Source: JACCXG01 sp963785755
Lineage (GTDB): Bacteria; Acidobacteriota; Vicinamibacteria; Vicinamibacterales; 2-12-FULL-66-21
DNA length: 64,000 nt
Reading direction: 5' to 3'
Assembly: GCA_963785755.1 (NCBI GenBank)
Contig: CAWAXG010000013.1
Location: forward strand, 930,001-994,000
Shown here piece by piece: positions 19,090 through 29,043 of this stretch; within the stretch, counting starts at the first letter, position 1, and each line of letters opens with the position of its first letter. The notes beneath the pieces were generated by a model. The model was given only the letters and a program-made list of their open reading frames with translations. It was not told the DNA's origin and did no database searches. The position numbers and the translations under genes are program-made.

Positions 19090-20637
19090 ATGCGGTTGCT
19101 CCTGCCGCTGCTCGCGGGCCTGCTCATCGCCGTACGTATTCCCGCGCTGGTTCAGCCGATGGGCGCCGATCAGGGCCTCTACGCCTATGTCGGCGAGCGC
19201 ATTCTGCAGGGAGAGCTTCCCTACGTCCACGCCTGGGATCAGAAGCCGCCGGCGATCCACTACACGTATGCGCTGATGCGGCTCATCTGGCCGGCAGACG
19301 GCGCCGTTGCGCTCGCGGACCTGCTTGCGGCGGCGATGATCGCAGTCCTGCTGTTCCTGATCGGGCGTGACCTGGCTTCGTACGGTGTGGGCGCGGGCGC
19401 GGCGCTGCTGTTCCTCCTGCTTTCGAATCCGGCGTTCAGCCGGCTCGGCGGCGTGCGTATTCGAGCGCAGGGAGAGACGTTCATCGCGGTGGCGATCGCG
19501 GCGGCCGCCTGGCTGCTCGCGCGGCCCGGCCTGCGCGGCGACTGGCGGTTCGCGCTTGCGGGCGTGCTCCTCGGCGTCGCGTTCTCTTACAAGTACAACG
19601 CCGCGATTTACGCCGTGGCCGCCGTGGGCGCCCTGCTGGCCGCACGGATGCTGAACGTTCGCCGCATGGCGATGTTGTGCGCCGGTTTTGCGGTCGCGCC
19701 GCTCCTGCTCCTGTGGACCATGCGGACGGCCATCGAGCCGCTCTACGAAGCGACGATCACTTACAACGTGCAGTACTCGGGCGAGACCTACCAGGGGCCG
19801 CTGCACTTCGTGCGCTACCTCCTGACCTTTCCGATCGAGCACGCGCGCATCGACGCACTCTGGACGATCGGCGGCGCCGGATGTGCGGTGCTACTGGTCC
19901 TTGGCCTGACGCGCTCGACCCGGCTCCTGATTCCCGTCGTCTGGGTCGCGGCAGGCTGCCTGTCGGTCGCGATCAACGGCAGCCGCGGCCTGCCGCAGTA
20001 CTTCGTCCAGGTTGCGCCGGCTCTTGCGTTGGCGGCCGCCCTGGGAGCTCGGGAAGTCGCGGGGTTGCTGCGCAGCCGCTTGAGTTCCGTCACGGCTCGC
20101 GCGGCCATCGCCGGCGGCCTCGTCGTCGTCGCCATCGGCGTGTGGCGGGTGAACCAGTTTCCAAAGCTCGTGGAACAGACGATGTTCGACCTGCAGCGGA
20201 TGACCGGCCGCATCACGCACGAGGCTCATCTCGCGCGCTACGTCGACGGCCGGAAGTACACGGCGATCGGCGCCGTCGAACTCGCGAAGACCATGGACGC
20301 GCACAGTCCGCCGGATGCGGCGGTCTATCTCTTCGGCTTCACGCCCTCGGCCTACGTCCACGCCAGGCGGCCGAGCGCATCGCGGTTCTTCTGGAGTCGT
20401 CCGGTGATTGCGGGATTCAATGAAGGCAAGCCCGGGTATGGAGCGATGGGGGTGCTCGCCGATCTCCAGCGTGCGCGGCCCGCCGTCGTCGCACTCCAGG
20501 TACACGACTGGGCGCCCGACGTGGACGACTCCGCGCACTTTTTCCTGAACCATCCGGCGCTCGGTCCCTGGCTGCGCGAGCACTATCGCTCCACGCCGGC
20601 GCCCGACGGCTTCGAGGTCTGGCTGCGCCGTGACTGA
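19090..20637 (+). CDS. GT39-like multi-spanning membrane glycosyltransferase
   Basis: A 515-residue polytopic membrane protein. It opens with a first span (MRLLLPLLAGLLIAVRIPAL) followed by a periplasmic loop MGADQGLYAYVGERIL and HAWDQKPPAIHY. In GT39/PMT-type enzymes the acidic residues in this first loop are catalytic; here D and E of that loop are candidates. About ten further spans follow, with a C-terminal soluble segment. ATG 19090 is chosen because the upstream extension to 19000 overlaps the divergent gene and the TATAAT box. It overlaps the next gene by eight bases, suggesting one operon. Confidence 0.75.
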   Translation: MRLLLPLLAGLLIAVRIPALVQPMGADQGLYAYVGERILQGELPYVHAWDQKPPAIHYTYALMRLIWPADGAVALADLLAAAMIAVLLFLIGRDLASYGVGAGAALLFLLLSNPAFSRLGGVRIRAQGETFIAVAIAAAAWLLARPGLRGDWRFALAGVLLGVAFSYKYNAAIYAVAAVGALLAARMLNVRRMAMLCAGFAVAPLLLLWTMRTAIEPLYEATITYNVQYSGETYQGPLHFVRYLLTFPIEHARIDALWTIGGAGCAVLLVLGLTRSTRLLIPVVWVAAGCLSVAINGSRGLPQYFVQVAPALALAAALGAREVAGLLRSRLSSVTARAAIAGGLVVVAIGVWRVNQFPKLVEQTMFDLQRMTGRITHEAHLARYVDGRKYTAIGAVELAKTMDAHSPPDAAVYLFGFTPSAYVHARRPSASRFFWSRPVIAGFNEGKPGYGAMGVLADLQRARPAVVALQVHDWAPDVDDSAHFFLNHPALGPWLREHYRSTPAPDGFEVWLRRD

Positions 20638-22360
20638 GCGCCGCTTCTGGCTCGCCCTGCTCGGCATCCTGGCGCTCGCCGCGGCGCTCCGGACCTTGTT
20701 CCCCACGGCGGATCCGCCATGGAATCCGACTGTCGGCGTCGTCTGGCACGACGAAGGCGCGTGGGTTCACAACGCGCGCAACCGCGCGTTGTGGGGAGTG
20801 TGGTCCACGGACGCGTGGAACCCGTTGTTCATCGCACCGATCTTCACGGGCCTCGAGTATCTGTCGTTCGCGCTGTTCGGCGTGGGGCTCTGGCAGGCGC
20901 GGCTCGTATCGGAACTGGCCGGCTTCCTGACGGTCGTGCTGATTGCCGGGGGCGTGCGTCGGATCGCCGGTCCGGCCGCCGGCCTGATCGCCGGTGCCTT
21001 CGTTGCGACCAACTTCTTCTTCGTGATGTACAACCGAGCGGCGCTCATGGAATCGTCCATGGCTGCGTTCATGGCCGCGGCCTGGTATGCCTACGTCCGC
21101 GCTGAAGAGCGGCCATGGTGGGCAGCGGCGGCGGGTGGATGTGCCGTGCTGGCGTTCTTCACCAAGGCGGCCGCCGCGTTCTTCGTCGCCGCGCTCGCGG
21201 TCGACGCGGTCGTCTCGTGGCTGCATCCGCAGCAGGATCGGCGTGCCGCGCGGCTGCGATCGATCGCGGCGATCGCGGGGCTCGGCGCGGGCTTCCTGAT
21301 TGCGCTCGCGATCTTGGTCGGCCCGTACTGGACCGAGTACCGCTTCTACAACTGGCAGATGTCCGTGACGCGTAAACCCAGCTACGACCTCAGTTCGCTG
21401 ATGGATCGCGCCAGCTGGTTCCCAGTCCTGCACGACGCCTTCACGCAAAACTGGCTGCTGATCGTGGCCACGACGACGAGCGCAGTCGCCGCGATGGCGC
21501 GCTGGCGCACGCTCGGGGCCGGAGAGCGGCTGCTCGTGTGGTGGATCGGCCTCGGTACGCTCGAGCTGTTCATGCACGACGTCTCCGAACGCCGGTTCGT
21601 GATGTTCATACCTGCCGTAGCGGCGATGGCGGCGATTGCGGTCGGCGGCAGGCGCGCGCTGGCGAGTGACGAGCTCGCGCGGGTCACGCGGGCCCGTGCG
21701 ATCCTGGCGCTGCCGTTCGTCGTCTACGGGTGTTACGTGATCGCGGCCGCGATCACCCGGCTGTTCTTCCTGCCGGACATTCACCTCGGGAACATGCGGG
21801 CCACTGTCCGGATCTCGGCGGCCCTGGCGCTCATCGGCACCGGAACCGTCTACGCGGCCTGGCCATACGTGCGGCAGCGGCTGGCGCGGTTGCGCTGGTC
21901 GGCCCGGGCGGCCGTGATTTTTGCGATGATAGTCTGCGCCACCGACCTTGCGCTGTATGCGCAGTGGGCGGCGGGACGAAGCTACGAGAACATCACCGCG
22001 TCGCGTGAGATCGGGCGCCAGCTGTCGGCCGGCACGCTGGTGCACGGCAAGCTCGCCAACGGGCTGTCGCTCGAGAACCGCATCCGCCCGATCTTCGTCG
22101 GACGCAACTTCGGCAATTACGCCGACCGGAAGCAGCGCGATGACGTGCGATATATTTTGACCTACGTTGCTCCCTGCGTGGGCTATGAAGGACCCGTGAT
22201 CAACGATGTGATCGAGGCATACCCAGAGCGGCGGGTGATCATGACGTTCGATGTCGCCGAAACGAGGACAGGCAGCGATCGCGCGGCATTGGTAGACAAG
22301 TTCGGAGGGCGGCAGCCGGGAGGCCGGCCCGGAGACGATTTGGGCCGTGCGTGCGATTGA
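20630..22360 (+). CDS. GT39-like multi-spanning membrane glycosyltransferase
   Basis: A 576-residue polytopic protein with about eleven hydrophobic spans. The first loop has the HDEGAWVHNARNRALWG segment; a D/E pair here is the usual catalytic site of PMT_2/GT39 proteins. NRAALMESSMAAFMAAAWYAY matches the conserved third-span region. The C-terminal 130 residues are a periplasmic domain. It starts at GTG 20630, overlapping the upstream paralogue, and its end overlaps the next methyltransferase gene by 14 bases. It likely transfers a lipid-linked sugar on the outer face of the membrane. Confidence 0.78.
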   Translation: MTERRFWLALLGILALAAALRTLFPTADPPWNPTVGVVWHDEGAWVHNARNRALWGVWSTDAWNPLFIAPIFTGLEYLSFALFGVGLWQARLVSELAGFLTVVLIAGGVRRIAGPAAGLIAGAFVATNFFFVMYNRAALMESSMAAFMAAAWYAYVRAEERPWWAAAAGGCAVLAFFTKAAAAFFVAALAVDAVVSWLHPQQDRRAARLRSIAAIAGLGAGFLIALAILVGPYWTEYRFYNWQMSVTRKPSYDLSSLMDRASWFPVLHDAFTQNWLLIVATTTSAVAAMARWRTLGAGERLLVWWIGLGTLELFMHDVSERRFVMFIPAVAAMAAIAVGGRRALASDELARVTRARAILALPFVVYGCYVIAAAITRLFFLPDIHLGNMRATVRISAALALIGTGTVYAAWPYVRQRLARLRWSARAAVIFAMIVCATDLALYAQWAAGRSYENITASREIGRQLSAGTLVHGKLANGLSLENRIRPIFVGRNFGNYADRKQRDDVRYILTYVAPCVGYEGPVINDVIEAYPERRVIMTFDVAETRTGSDRAALVDKFGGRQPGGRPGDDLGRACD

Positions 22361-23216
22361 CCAGGGCGCCATCAAGGCGCATGCGGATCAGCGGTTCCGT
22401 TCCGAATACGATTACGCGCTCTTCGAGTACTACCGCAGCGCCAAAGTCATTGCGTATCTCGAGCGCACCGGCGTGCCGCTCCGCGGCCGCGTGCTCGACG
22501 CGGGCTGCGGCGGCGGTGGCATGCCTGTCTCGCTCGCCGAAGAGGTCCGGTCCGTCGTCGGCATCGACCCGATTCCGCGATTCCGTGAGGCGGGGATCCG
22601 GCTCGGGCGCGAGCGCCAGCTCGATCGGCTGCACTTCGTCCTGGCCGACGGCATGGCGCTGCCGTTTGCGGACGGCAGCTTCGACCTGGTGCTGTCGCAC
22701 GCGGTCATCGAGCACGTCGCCGACGCGCCGCTCTATCTCCGTGAGTGCGCGCGCGTGCTCACGCCGGGCGGCCGCATGTATCTGTCGACGGCGCCGTATC
22801 TCTCGTTCGCGGGCGCCCATCTGCCGCGGCTCAAGGTCCCCATGCCGCTGCACCTGATCGCCGGGCGGCGGATCGCGTTCGGTACCTTCCAGTGGCTCGC
22901 GAAGTATGCGCCATGGATGCTGAAGGAGCCAGCCAACGAGAACTCGTTCATCCAGGCGGCCATGCGCGGAGAAGTCAAGCACGACGACCTGCTCGAAAAG
23001 GTCACGGTCACGCGCCTGCGGCGGCAAATCGCCGATGCCGGCCTCGAGATCGTGCGCGAGGACCTGCACGTGACGGCGGGAGTGCGCCGTCTGCCCGGCC
23101 CGCTCGCGCGCTGGCTGGGCCGCAGCCCGCTTACGCAGGATGCGCTGATCAGTGCGGTCGAATACGTGCTCGCAGGAACCGGCCGGCGTGCGGTGCCGGC
23201 GGCGGGCGGGGCGTAG
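22347..23216 (+). CDS. Class I SAM-dependent methyltransferase
   Basis: A 289-residue methyltransferase. Motif I is VLDAGCGGGGMPVSL (about 50-64), the acidic residue after strand 2 is in GIDPIP, and motif IV-type SFDLVLSHAVIEHV (about 111-124) and ARVLTPGGRMYLST follow. The C-terminal part resembles enzymes acting on sugars or lipid-linked glycans. It starts with GTG 22347 inside the end of the upstream membrane glycosyltransferase gene, so the two are translated together. The methyl acceptor is unknown. Confidence 0.85.
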   Translation: MRAIDQGAIKAHADQRFRSEYDYALFEYYRSAKVIAYLERTGVPLRGRVLDAGCGGGGMPVSLAEEVRSVVGIDPIPRFREAGIRLGRERQLDRLHFVLADGMALPFADGSFDLVLSHAVIEHVADAPLYLRECARVLTPGGRMYLSTAPYLSFAGAHLPRLKVPMPLHLIAGRRIAFGTFQWLAKYAPWMLKEPANENSFIQAAMRGEVKHDDLLEKVTVTRLRRQIADAGLEIVREDLHVTAGVRRLPGPLARWLGRSPLTQDALISAVEYVLAGTGRRAVPAAGGA

Positions 23217-23342
23217 GTCCGTTATGCGGCCCGTAACAGAGTCGTCGCCGCATCAGGCACGAAGAACCAGGCGCGCCACGGGCGCGCCCGCCGGAGCGGA
23301 GCGGGGATCTCGGGGCCCCCGTGAGCGACGGCGCTGGGGGGT

Positions 23343-23364
23343 CCGGCGGGGCGAAGCCCCCCGG
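23343..23364. repeat. GC-rich hairpin between methyltransferase and GNAT genes
   Basis: CCGG-CGGGGC, GAA loop, GCCCC-CCGG forms a compact stem of about nine pairs in the 156-base intergenic gap (23217-23372). It is followed by TCTAATTAG rather than a T-tract, so termination is possible but unproven. Similar GGGGCGAAGCCCC hairpins are often dispersed repeats; copies elsewhere cannot be checked here. The rest of the gap shows nothing I can name. Confidence 0.4.
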
Positions 23365-23372
23365 TCTAATTA

Positions 23373-24417
23373 GTGGCCGACGTTCAACGTTACCGCCGTG
23401 AGGATCGACGCGCCGTCAACGCGCTCTACCGGCGCGTGTTCGGGATCGACGCCGCCGAGGCCAGCCGCCTCCGCTGGGAGTGGCAGTACCCGGAAGAACC
23501 CGAACAATCCCGGACAGGAACCGGAGATCTGGATCGCGCACGAAGGGCCGGCCATCATCGGCCAGTACGCGACCATGCCGGTGCGCCTCACCGTGCGCGG
23601 CAACGAAGTGCGCGGCTCCTGGGGCATGGACGTCATGGTCGCCCCCGAACGGCAGCGTCAGGGACTCGGCGAGGTGCTCTTCCGCACCTGGGATCGCAAC
23701 GTCGGCGCGTCGCTGGGGCTCGGACTCTCCGAGTCGTCGTACCGGCTCTTCCAGAAACTGCGCTGGCCGGACGTCGGGCCGGTGCCCTGCTTCGTCAAGC
23801 CGCTGACGCGCCGCGCGCTGCGCCGCCCCGACTGGCCGCGGCCGGTCAACCGCATCGTCTCCGCTGTGACGCTGCCGTTGGTCAAGATCATCGCGCGCAC
23901 CCGGCCGATGAATGCGGAGGTCCGGCTGCTGCAGCGATTCGACGACAGCTTCACGGCGCTCTGGGAGTCCATCGCGTCGCGGTTCGAGCTCGCGGTGCGG
24001 CGCGACGCCGCGTATCTGAACTGGAAGTTTACGAGCGCGCCGCACGTCCGTTACTCGATCGCCGCGCTGAGACGCGACGATCGCAACGTCGGCTACGCCG
24101 TCTACCGGCATCTCCACGAGCCGCGCGGGCGGGTCACCCTGCTCGTGGATTTCCTGACCGATCCAGACGATCACGAAGGATTCGCCACGCTGCTTGGATG
24201 GGTCGATCGCGAGGCCCGCCGCGCCGATTCCGACAAGATCCGCGCCTTCGTGCTGCACAGCGCCTTCCGCCGCGTGCTGAAGAAATCCGGCTACTTCCAG
24301 GTGAAATCGACGATGGAGTTCGTGGTCAAGGTCAATGCGCTCGACGTGCCGCCGGCCTTCTACGAAGAGACCGACACCTGGCACATCACGCTGGGCGACT
24401 CGGATCAGGATCGATGA
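23373..24417 (+). CDS. GNAT family acetyltransferase (frameshifted at about 23490)
   Basis: About 348 residues if repaired. The N-terminus VQRYRREDRRAVNALYRRVFG and RLRWEWQY is a typical GNAT opening; the acetyl-CoA-binding motif A appears as VMVAPERQRQGLGEVLFRTW (about 90-109). The frame changes after the TAC at 23487-23489: WQY is followed in the next frame by RKNPNNPGQEPEIWIA and runs to TGA 24417. Removing one C repairs it exactly as expected for this family. A second, weaker GNAT-like half follows. In this locus it may N-acetylate an amino sugar, perhaps one made by the DegT enzyme. The start is GTG 23373. Confidence 0.75.
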
Positions 24418-24466
24418 CGCCGTGCCGGGATTGAAGCTCGCTCCGGCGGTCGAGGTCTGAACCGAG

Positions 24467-25450
24467 ATGCACCTGCTGGTCGGAATCGACACCGAGGGGG
24501 ACAATCAATGGGACGCCGCGGCGCGGGCGAATCAGACGTTCGAGAACATCTACGCGCTGCCGCGGCTGCACGCGCTGTTCGCGCGGCACGGCGTCCGCCC
24601 GACCTACGTCATCACCTATCCTGTGGCGACCGACGCGCGCTCGGCGGAGGTGCTGCGGGGGCTGCGTGAGCGCAACGACTGCGAGATTGGCGCGCATCAC
24701 CATGCCTGGGAGACACCACCCTGCTCGGCCGAGGACATCCGGCGGCATCCCTACGCCTCCACCCTGCCGCGGCAGCAGTTCGAGGCGCAGCTCGACGCGC
24801 TGACCCGGGCGATCGACGCGGCCATCGGGGCACGCCCCCTCTCCTATCGTTCCGGCCGGTTCGGATTCTCACCCGAGCACACGGCGGCACTCGAGCGCCT
24901 CGGGTATCAAGTCGAATCGAGCGTCGCGCCGTTGTTCTACGAGGCGCACAAGGGCGGGCCGGATTTCGTCGAGGCCCCGCTCTCGCCATACTTTCTCGCC
25001 TACGACAGCGCCGTCACGCGCGGGACGAGCGACGTCCTGGAGATCCCGGTCTCAGCCGGCTTGAATCGATCGCTGCCGCGGTGGCTGCAGTATGCCTACG
25101 CCAGGGCGCCGCGGCCGTACACGACCAAGCGCGTGCTGCGGGCGCTGCGCCTGCTCAGGATGCGATGGTTGCGGCCCTCGTATTCCTCGTTCGAGGACAT
25201 GGCCGGGCTGGCACGAGACCTCGCCGCGCACGACGAACCCGTCCTGAACCTCCTCTTCCATTCCAGCGAGGCCATCGTCGGCGGCAGCCCCTACAATCGA
25301 ACGGAGGCGGAGCTCGAGTCGTTCTGCGATCGGCTCGAGCGGTTCTTCGTCTTCGCCGTCCGCGAGCTGCGCGCAACGCCATCCACGTTCATGGAGTTCC
25401 GCCACCAGGTACTGCCGGACCTGATCGAGCGATGCACATCGTCCATGTGA
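24467..25450 (+). CDS. Polysaccharide deacetylase-like protein (NodB/CE4)
   Basis: A 327-residue protein with a NodB-like barrel. The GIDTEGD segment (6-12) supplies the catalytic/metal-binding aspartate, and the metal histidines lie in EIGAHHHAWETPP (about 73-85). SYRSGRFGFS (125-134) matches the conserved arginine motif, and LLFHSSE (about 265-271) gives the C-terminal histidine. No signal peptide is present, so it would act in the cytoplasm or on the inner face. It probably removes N-acetyl groups from a glycan intermediate. It overlaps the next gene by 19 bases. Confidence 0.83.
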   Translation: MHLLVGIDTEGDNQWDAAARANQTFENIYALPRLHALFARHGVRPTYVITYPVATDARSAEVLRGLRERNDCEIGAHHHAWETPPCSAEDIRRHPYASTLPRQQFEAQLDALTRAIDAAIGARPLSYRSGRFGFSPEHTAALERLGYQVESSVAPLFYEAHKGGPDFVEAPLSPYFLAYDSAVTRGTSDVLEIPVSAGLNRSLPRWLQYAYARAPRPYTTKRVLRALRLLRMRWLRPSYSSFEDMAGLARDLAAHDEPVLNLLFHSSEAIVGGSPYNRTEAELESFCDRLERFFVFAVRELRATPSTFMEFRHQVLPDLIERCTSSM

Positions 25451-26598
25451 CGCCTCATCTGCCTCCGGATCAGGCCGCCAACGCCCTGCTGCCGTGGCAA
25501 CTCGGCGACTGGACGGTCGAGGCTGGGGACAGCGTCGAGTATGTCGCGCACCCGCCACGTGTCACGCCAGGCACGACGCGGCTGGTCGCGTCTCCGCTCG
25601 CGGGGCGCGTGACGTGGGTTCCGCGGCGTCAGGGCGGATTCATCGATCGTGGACTCCGCGTCGGATCGGTGACCGGGGCTTACAGGGTCTGGCGCGCCAT
25701 GGCTCCGGCGCTCGAGCGCGCCGACCTCGTGCACGTGCACAGCAACGGCCTGCTCGCAGAGCTGGCGGTCCTCCTGGCGCGGCGGGCCGGCAAGCCGGTC
25801 GTGCTGACGCTTTACGGCACGGAGATCTGGCACTATCGTCCGCGCAGAATGAGCGTCGATCTGTTCACCCGCGCCTATCGCGCGGCTTCGGCCGTCACGT
25901 TCTACAGCGCGCGGCTGCTCGGACGCGCGCGCGAGCTCGGGTTGTCACGGCGTGAGATGCACGTCGTGTATCCGGCGGTGCCGAAGGCGTTCGAGTGGCA
26001 CGACGCGGCGGCACAGGCGCGGGCGCGCGCGGAGCTGCACGTCCCGAACCGGCATCTGTTGTTGAACGTCAAGCGCCTGCACCCGCTTGCCGGGCAGCGC
26101 TATCTTCTCGAAGCCATGACGGACGTCGTGCGCGTGCATCCCGACACGCGACTGGTGATCTGCGGATCCGGCGAGTTGCGCGGTGAGCTCGAGTCGGTGG
26201 CGCGCTCGGCCGGCGTGGAACGGCACGTGTCTTTCGCCGGCCTGCTCGACAACGCGACGATTGCCCGCTACTGTGCGGCGGCCGATCTCTTCGTGCTGCC
26301 GTCGGTGCTCGAGGCGCTCCCGACGGTCGTGGTCGAAGCCCTGGCATGCGGCACGCCGACGCTATCGACTGACAATCCGGGCGGCCTGGAGCTGAACGAC
26401 CTGTTCGGCGTGGATGTCTCGATCGTGCCAGGCAGGCAGCCGGTGCCGCTGAGTTCGGCGATCGTGCAGTTCCTCGACGAGAAGCGGCGCACGCTCACGT
26501 CGACGCGGGACGCGGTCGAGCGCATGTTCCGGCCCGCCGCCGTGGCCGCGCAGTACCGCGAGATCTACCAGCGCCTGCAGGCCGGGGCCCCGGAATGA
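25432..26598 (+). CDS. Glycosyltransferase family 4
   Basis: A 388-residue GT-B enzyme. The N-terminal domain begins MHIVHVTPHLPPDQAANA, with LYGTEIWHYRP near residue 128. The donor domain carries NVKRLHPLAGQRYLLEAM and the E-x7-E-like PSVLEALPTVVVEALACGTP (about 288-307). It probably adds a sugar to a lipid-linked intermediate. ATG 25432 lies inside the end of the deacetylase gene; the upstream in-frame extension is discarded because it is arginine-rich and without family similarity. Its stop overlaps the ATG of the next gene. Confidence 0.86.
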   Translation: MHIVHVTPHLPPDQAANALLPWQLGDWTVEAGDSVEYVAHPPRVTPGTTRLVASPLAGRVTWVPRRQGGFIDRGLRVGSVTGAYRVWRAMAPALERADLVHVHSNGLLAELAVLLARRAGKPVVLTLYGTEIWHYRPRRMSVDLFTRAYRAASAVTFYSARLLGRARELGLSRREMHVVYPAVPKAFEWHDAAAQARARAELHVPNRHLLLNVKRLHPLAGQRYLLEAMTDVVRVHPDTRLVICGSGELRGELESVARSAGVERHVSFAGLLDNATIARYCAAADLFVLPSVLEALPTVVVEALACGTPTLSTDNPGGLELNDLFGVDVSIVPGRQPVPLSSAIVQFLDEKRRTLTSTRDAVERMFRPAAVAAQYREIYQRLQAGAPE

Positions 26599-28490
26599 GT
26601 CAGCGGCTGGTCTCGGCGGTATGGGCCGCACTCATCGGCGCGCTGTCGAGTGTCGTGCTGTTCGCCCTCTTCTACCTGCTGGCACCGGACCTCCGCATCG
26701 AGTTCGACATCGATCCGCCCCGGTTGATGACCGGCATGCATCAGGCGGAACGCGACGAGGCAACCGGATTGACGTTCGCGTGGACCGGGCGGGACGTCGC
26801 GCTGCGTCTGCCGGGGCTCGACCGGCGGGTCCCGTGGACGGCCACGGTACGCGTCCGCAGCGCGCGGTCGGACCCGGCGGGCAACCCGCTCATCGTGTTC
26901 TTCGTGGATGGTGTGCAGGTCCTGGCCCATCAGACACAGACGGACTTCGAGGAGATCCGCGTCCCGGTGGCGGCGCGATCGGACCAGCCACGCGGCGCGC
27001 TGATCACGATGCAGTCGTCGGCGACGTTCGTTCCGGGTCCGAACGATCCGCGGCCGCTGGGCGTGATGTTCGATGCGGTGACGGTCTCGCCCGAGGGTCT
27101 CGCCCTGCCTCCCTGGCCGGCGCCCAGCGGCGCGGCGGCCGCCGCCGCGGCGCTGGGCGCGGGGATCGCGCTGCTCGGAGTCACCCCGGGGCTCGCCGTC
27201 GGAGCCGCGGTGCTGGTTGCCGCCGGTGAAGCGGCGGTCGGGTCACGGGGATTCGCGCCGTACACGGACTTCCCGGAAACGGTGGCGCGCCTCGGGGTGA
27301 TCATCGCGATCGGTCTCGTGACGCTCGTGATGGCGATCGAGCGCGTGCGCCGGCAGGCCCTCAGGAACACCGCCCGGTTCGCGGTCGCCTTCACCGCGAC
27401 GGTACTGTTCCTGAAGCTGCTGGTGCTGCTGCATCCGAACATGCCGCTCGGAGACGCGCTCTTCCAGGCCCATCGGTTTCAAGCCGTTCTCCATGGCAAC
27501 TACTACTTCACGTCGATCTCGTCTGGAAACTCCCTGTTCCCTCATGCGCCCGGCCTCTACGTCGCCGCGCTGCCGTTCGCCGATCTGGTGACGCGCGAGG
27601 CGGGAGATATCCTCCTGCTTCGGCTCTTCGTCACCACCGTGGATGCGGCCATGGGCGCCCTTCTCTATCTGGTGGTCGCACGCGGCTGGAGCGATCGGCT
27701 GGCGGCGGCCGTCGCGGCGGCGGTGTACCAGTTGCTGCCGTTGAACCTGCAGATCATCACCGCTGGCAATCTGACCGACGCGTTCGCCCAGTCGCTGGCC
27801 GTCGGCGCCTTCGCGCTGATCTGCGCGAGCTGGGTGCGGATTGGGCATCCCGCGAGCGTCGTGCTGTTGACGGCGGTGCTCGCCGCGGCGTTTCTCTCGC
27901 ACACCAGCACCTTCGCCATCCTGTCCGCGACTGCGTGTGTGATTGCCATCGTCTACGCGTGGCGCGGCGGTCCCGGTCTGCGCTCGTCCGCTGCCGCCAT
28001 CGTCATTGCAACGATCGCCGCGGTGATCTGCGCGGTCGTCGTGTACTACGCACATTTCATGGATACCTACCGCACCGAGTTCGCGCGCATCGGCAGTGAG
28101 ACGGTGACGGCGGCTGCCGACGCCGGCGGGCGGACCGTCGCCGCGCGGGCGGCCATCGTTCCGCTGAACCTGCACACCTATATCGGCGCGCCGGCGATCG
28201 CGCTCGCGGTGTGGGGAGCGGTGTCGCTCTCTCGCCGCGGTTCGCGCGATCGACTGACGCTGGCGCTCGCGGCCTCGGCGCTGACCTGCGTCGGCTTCCT
28301 GTTGATCGGCACCTTCACGCCCGTCGACATGCACTACTACCTCGCCGCCCTGCCCACGATCGCCATCGCCACGGGTGCGGCGGTGACGCACAATTGGAGC
28401 GACGGCGGCAGCCGTCGCGTCATCGCGGTCGCGCTGCTGGCGTGGCTGATCTGGATCGATGTGGGTGTCTGGCTGCGAACGTTGCGATGA
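26595..28490 (+). CDS. Large polytopic membrane protein, GT39-like, last gene of glycan locus
   Basis: A 631-residue protein. A first membrane span (about 8-28) precedes a periplasmic beta-rich domain (about 30-175; for example PWTATVRVRSARSDPAG and FFVDGVQV) and then about eleven hydrophobic spans. QAHRFQAVLHGNYYFT and NSLFPHAPGLYVAALPF lie in the large loop where GT39-like enzymes place catalytic residues. No confident family call is possible; its position after GT4 and its length suggest a membrane glycosyltransferase or polymerase. ATG 26595 overlaps the previous stop by four bases. Confidence 0.65.
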   Translation: MSQRLVSAVWAALIGALSSVVLFALFYLLAPDLRIEFDIDPPRLMTGMHQAERDEATGLTFAWTGRDVALRLPGLDRRVPWTATVRVRSARSDPAGNPLIVFFVDGVQVLAHQTQTDFEEIRVPVAARSDQPRGALITMQSSATFVPGPNDPRPLGVMFDAVTVSPEGLALPPWPAPSGAAAAAAALGAGIALLGVTPGLAVGAAVLVAAGEAAVGSRGFAPYTDFPETVARLGVIIAIGLVTLVMAIERVRRQALRNTARFAVAFTATVLFLKLLVLLHPNMPLGDALFQAHRFQAVLHGNYYFTSISSGNSLFPHAPGLYVAALPFADLVTREAGDILLLRLFVTTVDAAMGALLYLVVARGWSDRLAAAVAAAVYQLLPLNLQIITAGNLTDAFAQSLAVGAFALICASWVRIGHPASVVLLTAVLAAAFLSHTSTFAILSATACVIAIVYAWRGGPGLRSSAAAIVIATIAAVICAVVVYYAHFMDTYRTEFARIGSETVTAAADAGGRTVAARAAIVPLNLHTYIGAPAIALAVWGAVSLSRRGSRDRLTLALAASALTCVGFLLIGTFTPVDMHYYLAALPTIAIATGAAVTHNWSDGGSRRVIAVALLAWLIWIDVGVWLRTLR

Positions 28491-28513
28491 AACTCCGACC
28501 GCTGGAGAACGCT

Positions 28514-28963
28514 ATGAGCTTGATGGATCGAATCGGTCAGGACATCACCGCCGCCATGCGGGCGAAGGATCCGGCGCGGCTGTCCGCGCTGCGCATGGCC
28601 AAGGCCGCGCTGATGAACAAGGAGGTCGAAAAGGGACGCGCGCTCGAGGACCCGGAATCGGAACAGGTCATCGCGTCCTTGATCAAACAGCGCCGCGACT
28701 CGATCGAGCAATTCTCGAAAGGGGGCCGGGCCGATCTCGTCGCGAAGGAGACGGCGGAGATCGTGACGCTGGAAGCCTACCTGCCACCGCCCATCGACCC
28801 GGCAGAGCTCGAGGCGGCGGTCGACGCGGCGATTGCACAAACCGGTGCGAGCAGCGCCAAGGATCTGGGGAAAGTGATGAAAGCAGTCATGTCCGCCCTG
28901 GGGGGACGAACCGTTGACGGGCGGGCGATCAACGAGCTGGCGCGCCGGAAACTGGGGGCCTGA
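28514..28963 (+). CDS. GatB/YqeY domain protein
   Basis: A 149-residue YqeY-type protein: helical, charged, with AMRAKDPARLSALRMAKAAL and the C-terminal DLGKVMKAVMSALGGRTVDGRAINELARR. The family shares the tRNA-binding helical domain of the GatB amidotransferase subunit, but its own role is not firmly known. ATG 28514 is preferred because GGAG precedes it by six bases; an upstream in-frame ATG 28487 overlaps the previous stop and cannot be excluded. An intrinsic terminator lies 80 bases after the stop. Confidence 0.9.
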   Translation: MSLMDRIGQDITAAMRAKDPARLSALRMAKAALMNKEVEKGRALEDPESEQVIASLIKQRRDSIEQFSKGGRADLVAKETAEIVTLEAYLPPPIDPAELEAAVDAAIAQTGASSAKDLGKVMKAVMSALGGRTVDGRAINELARRKLGA

Positions 28964-29043
28964 GAACTCCGCAAACCTTTTTCCGCGAGCATCGTCTAAT
29001 CAAAGTGAAAGGCACGCACAAGCCTCTCATCCATCCTCCATTA

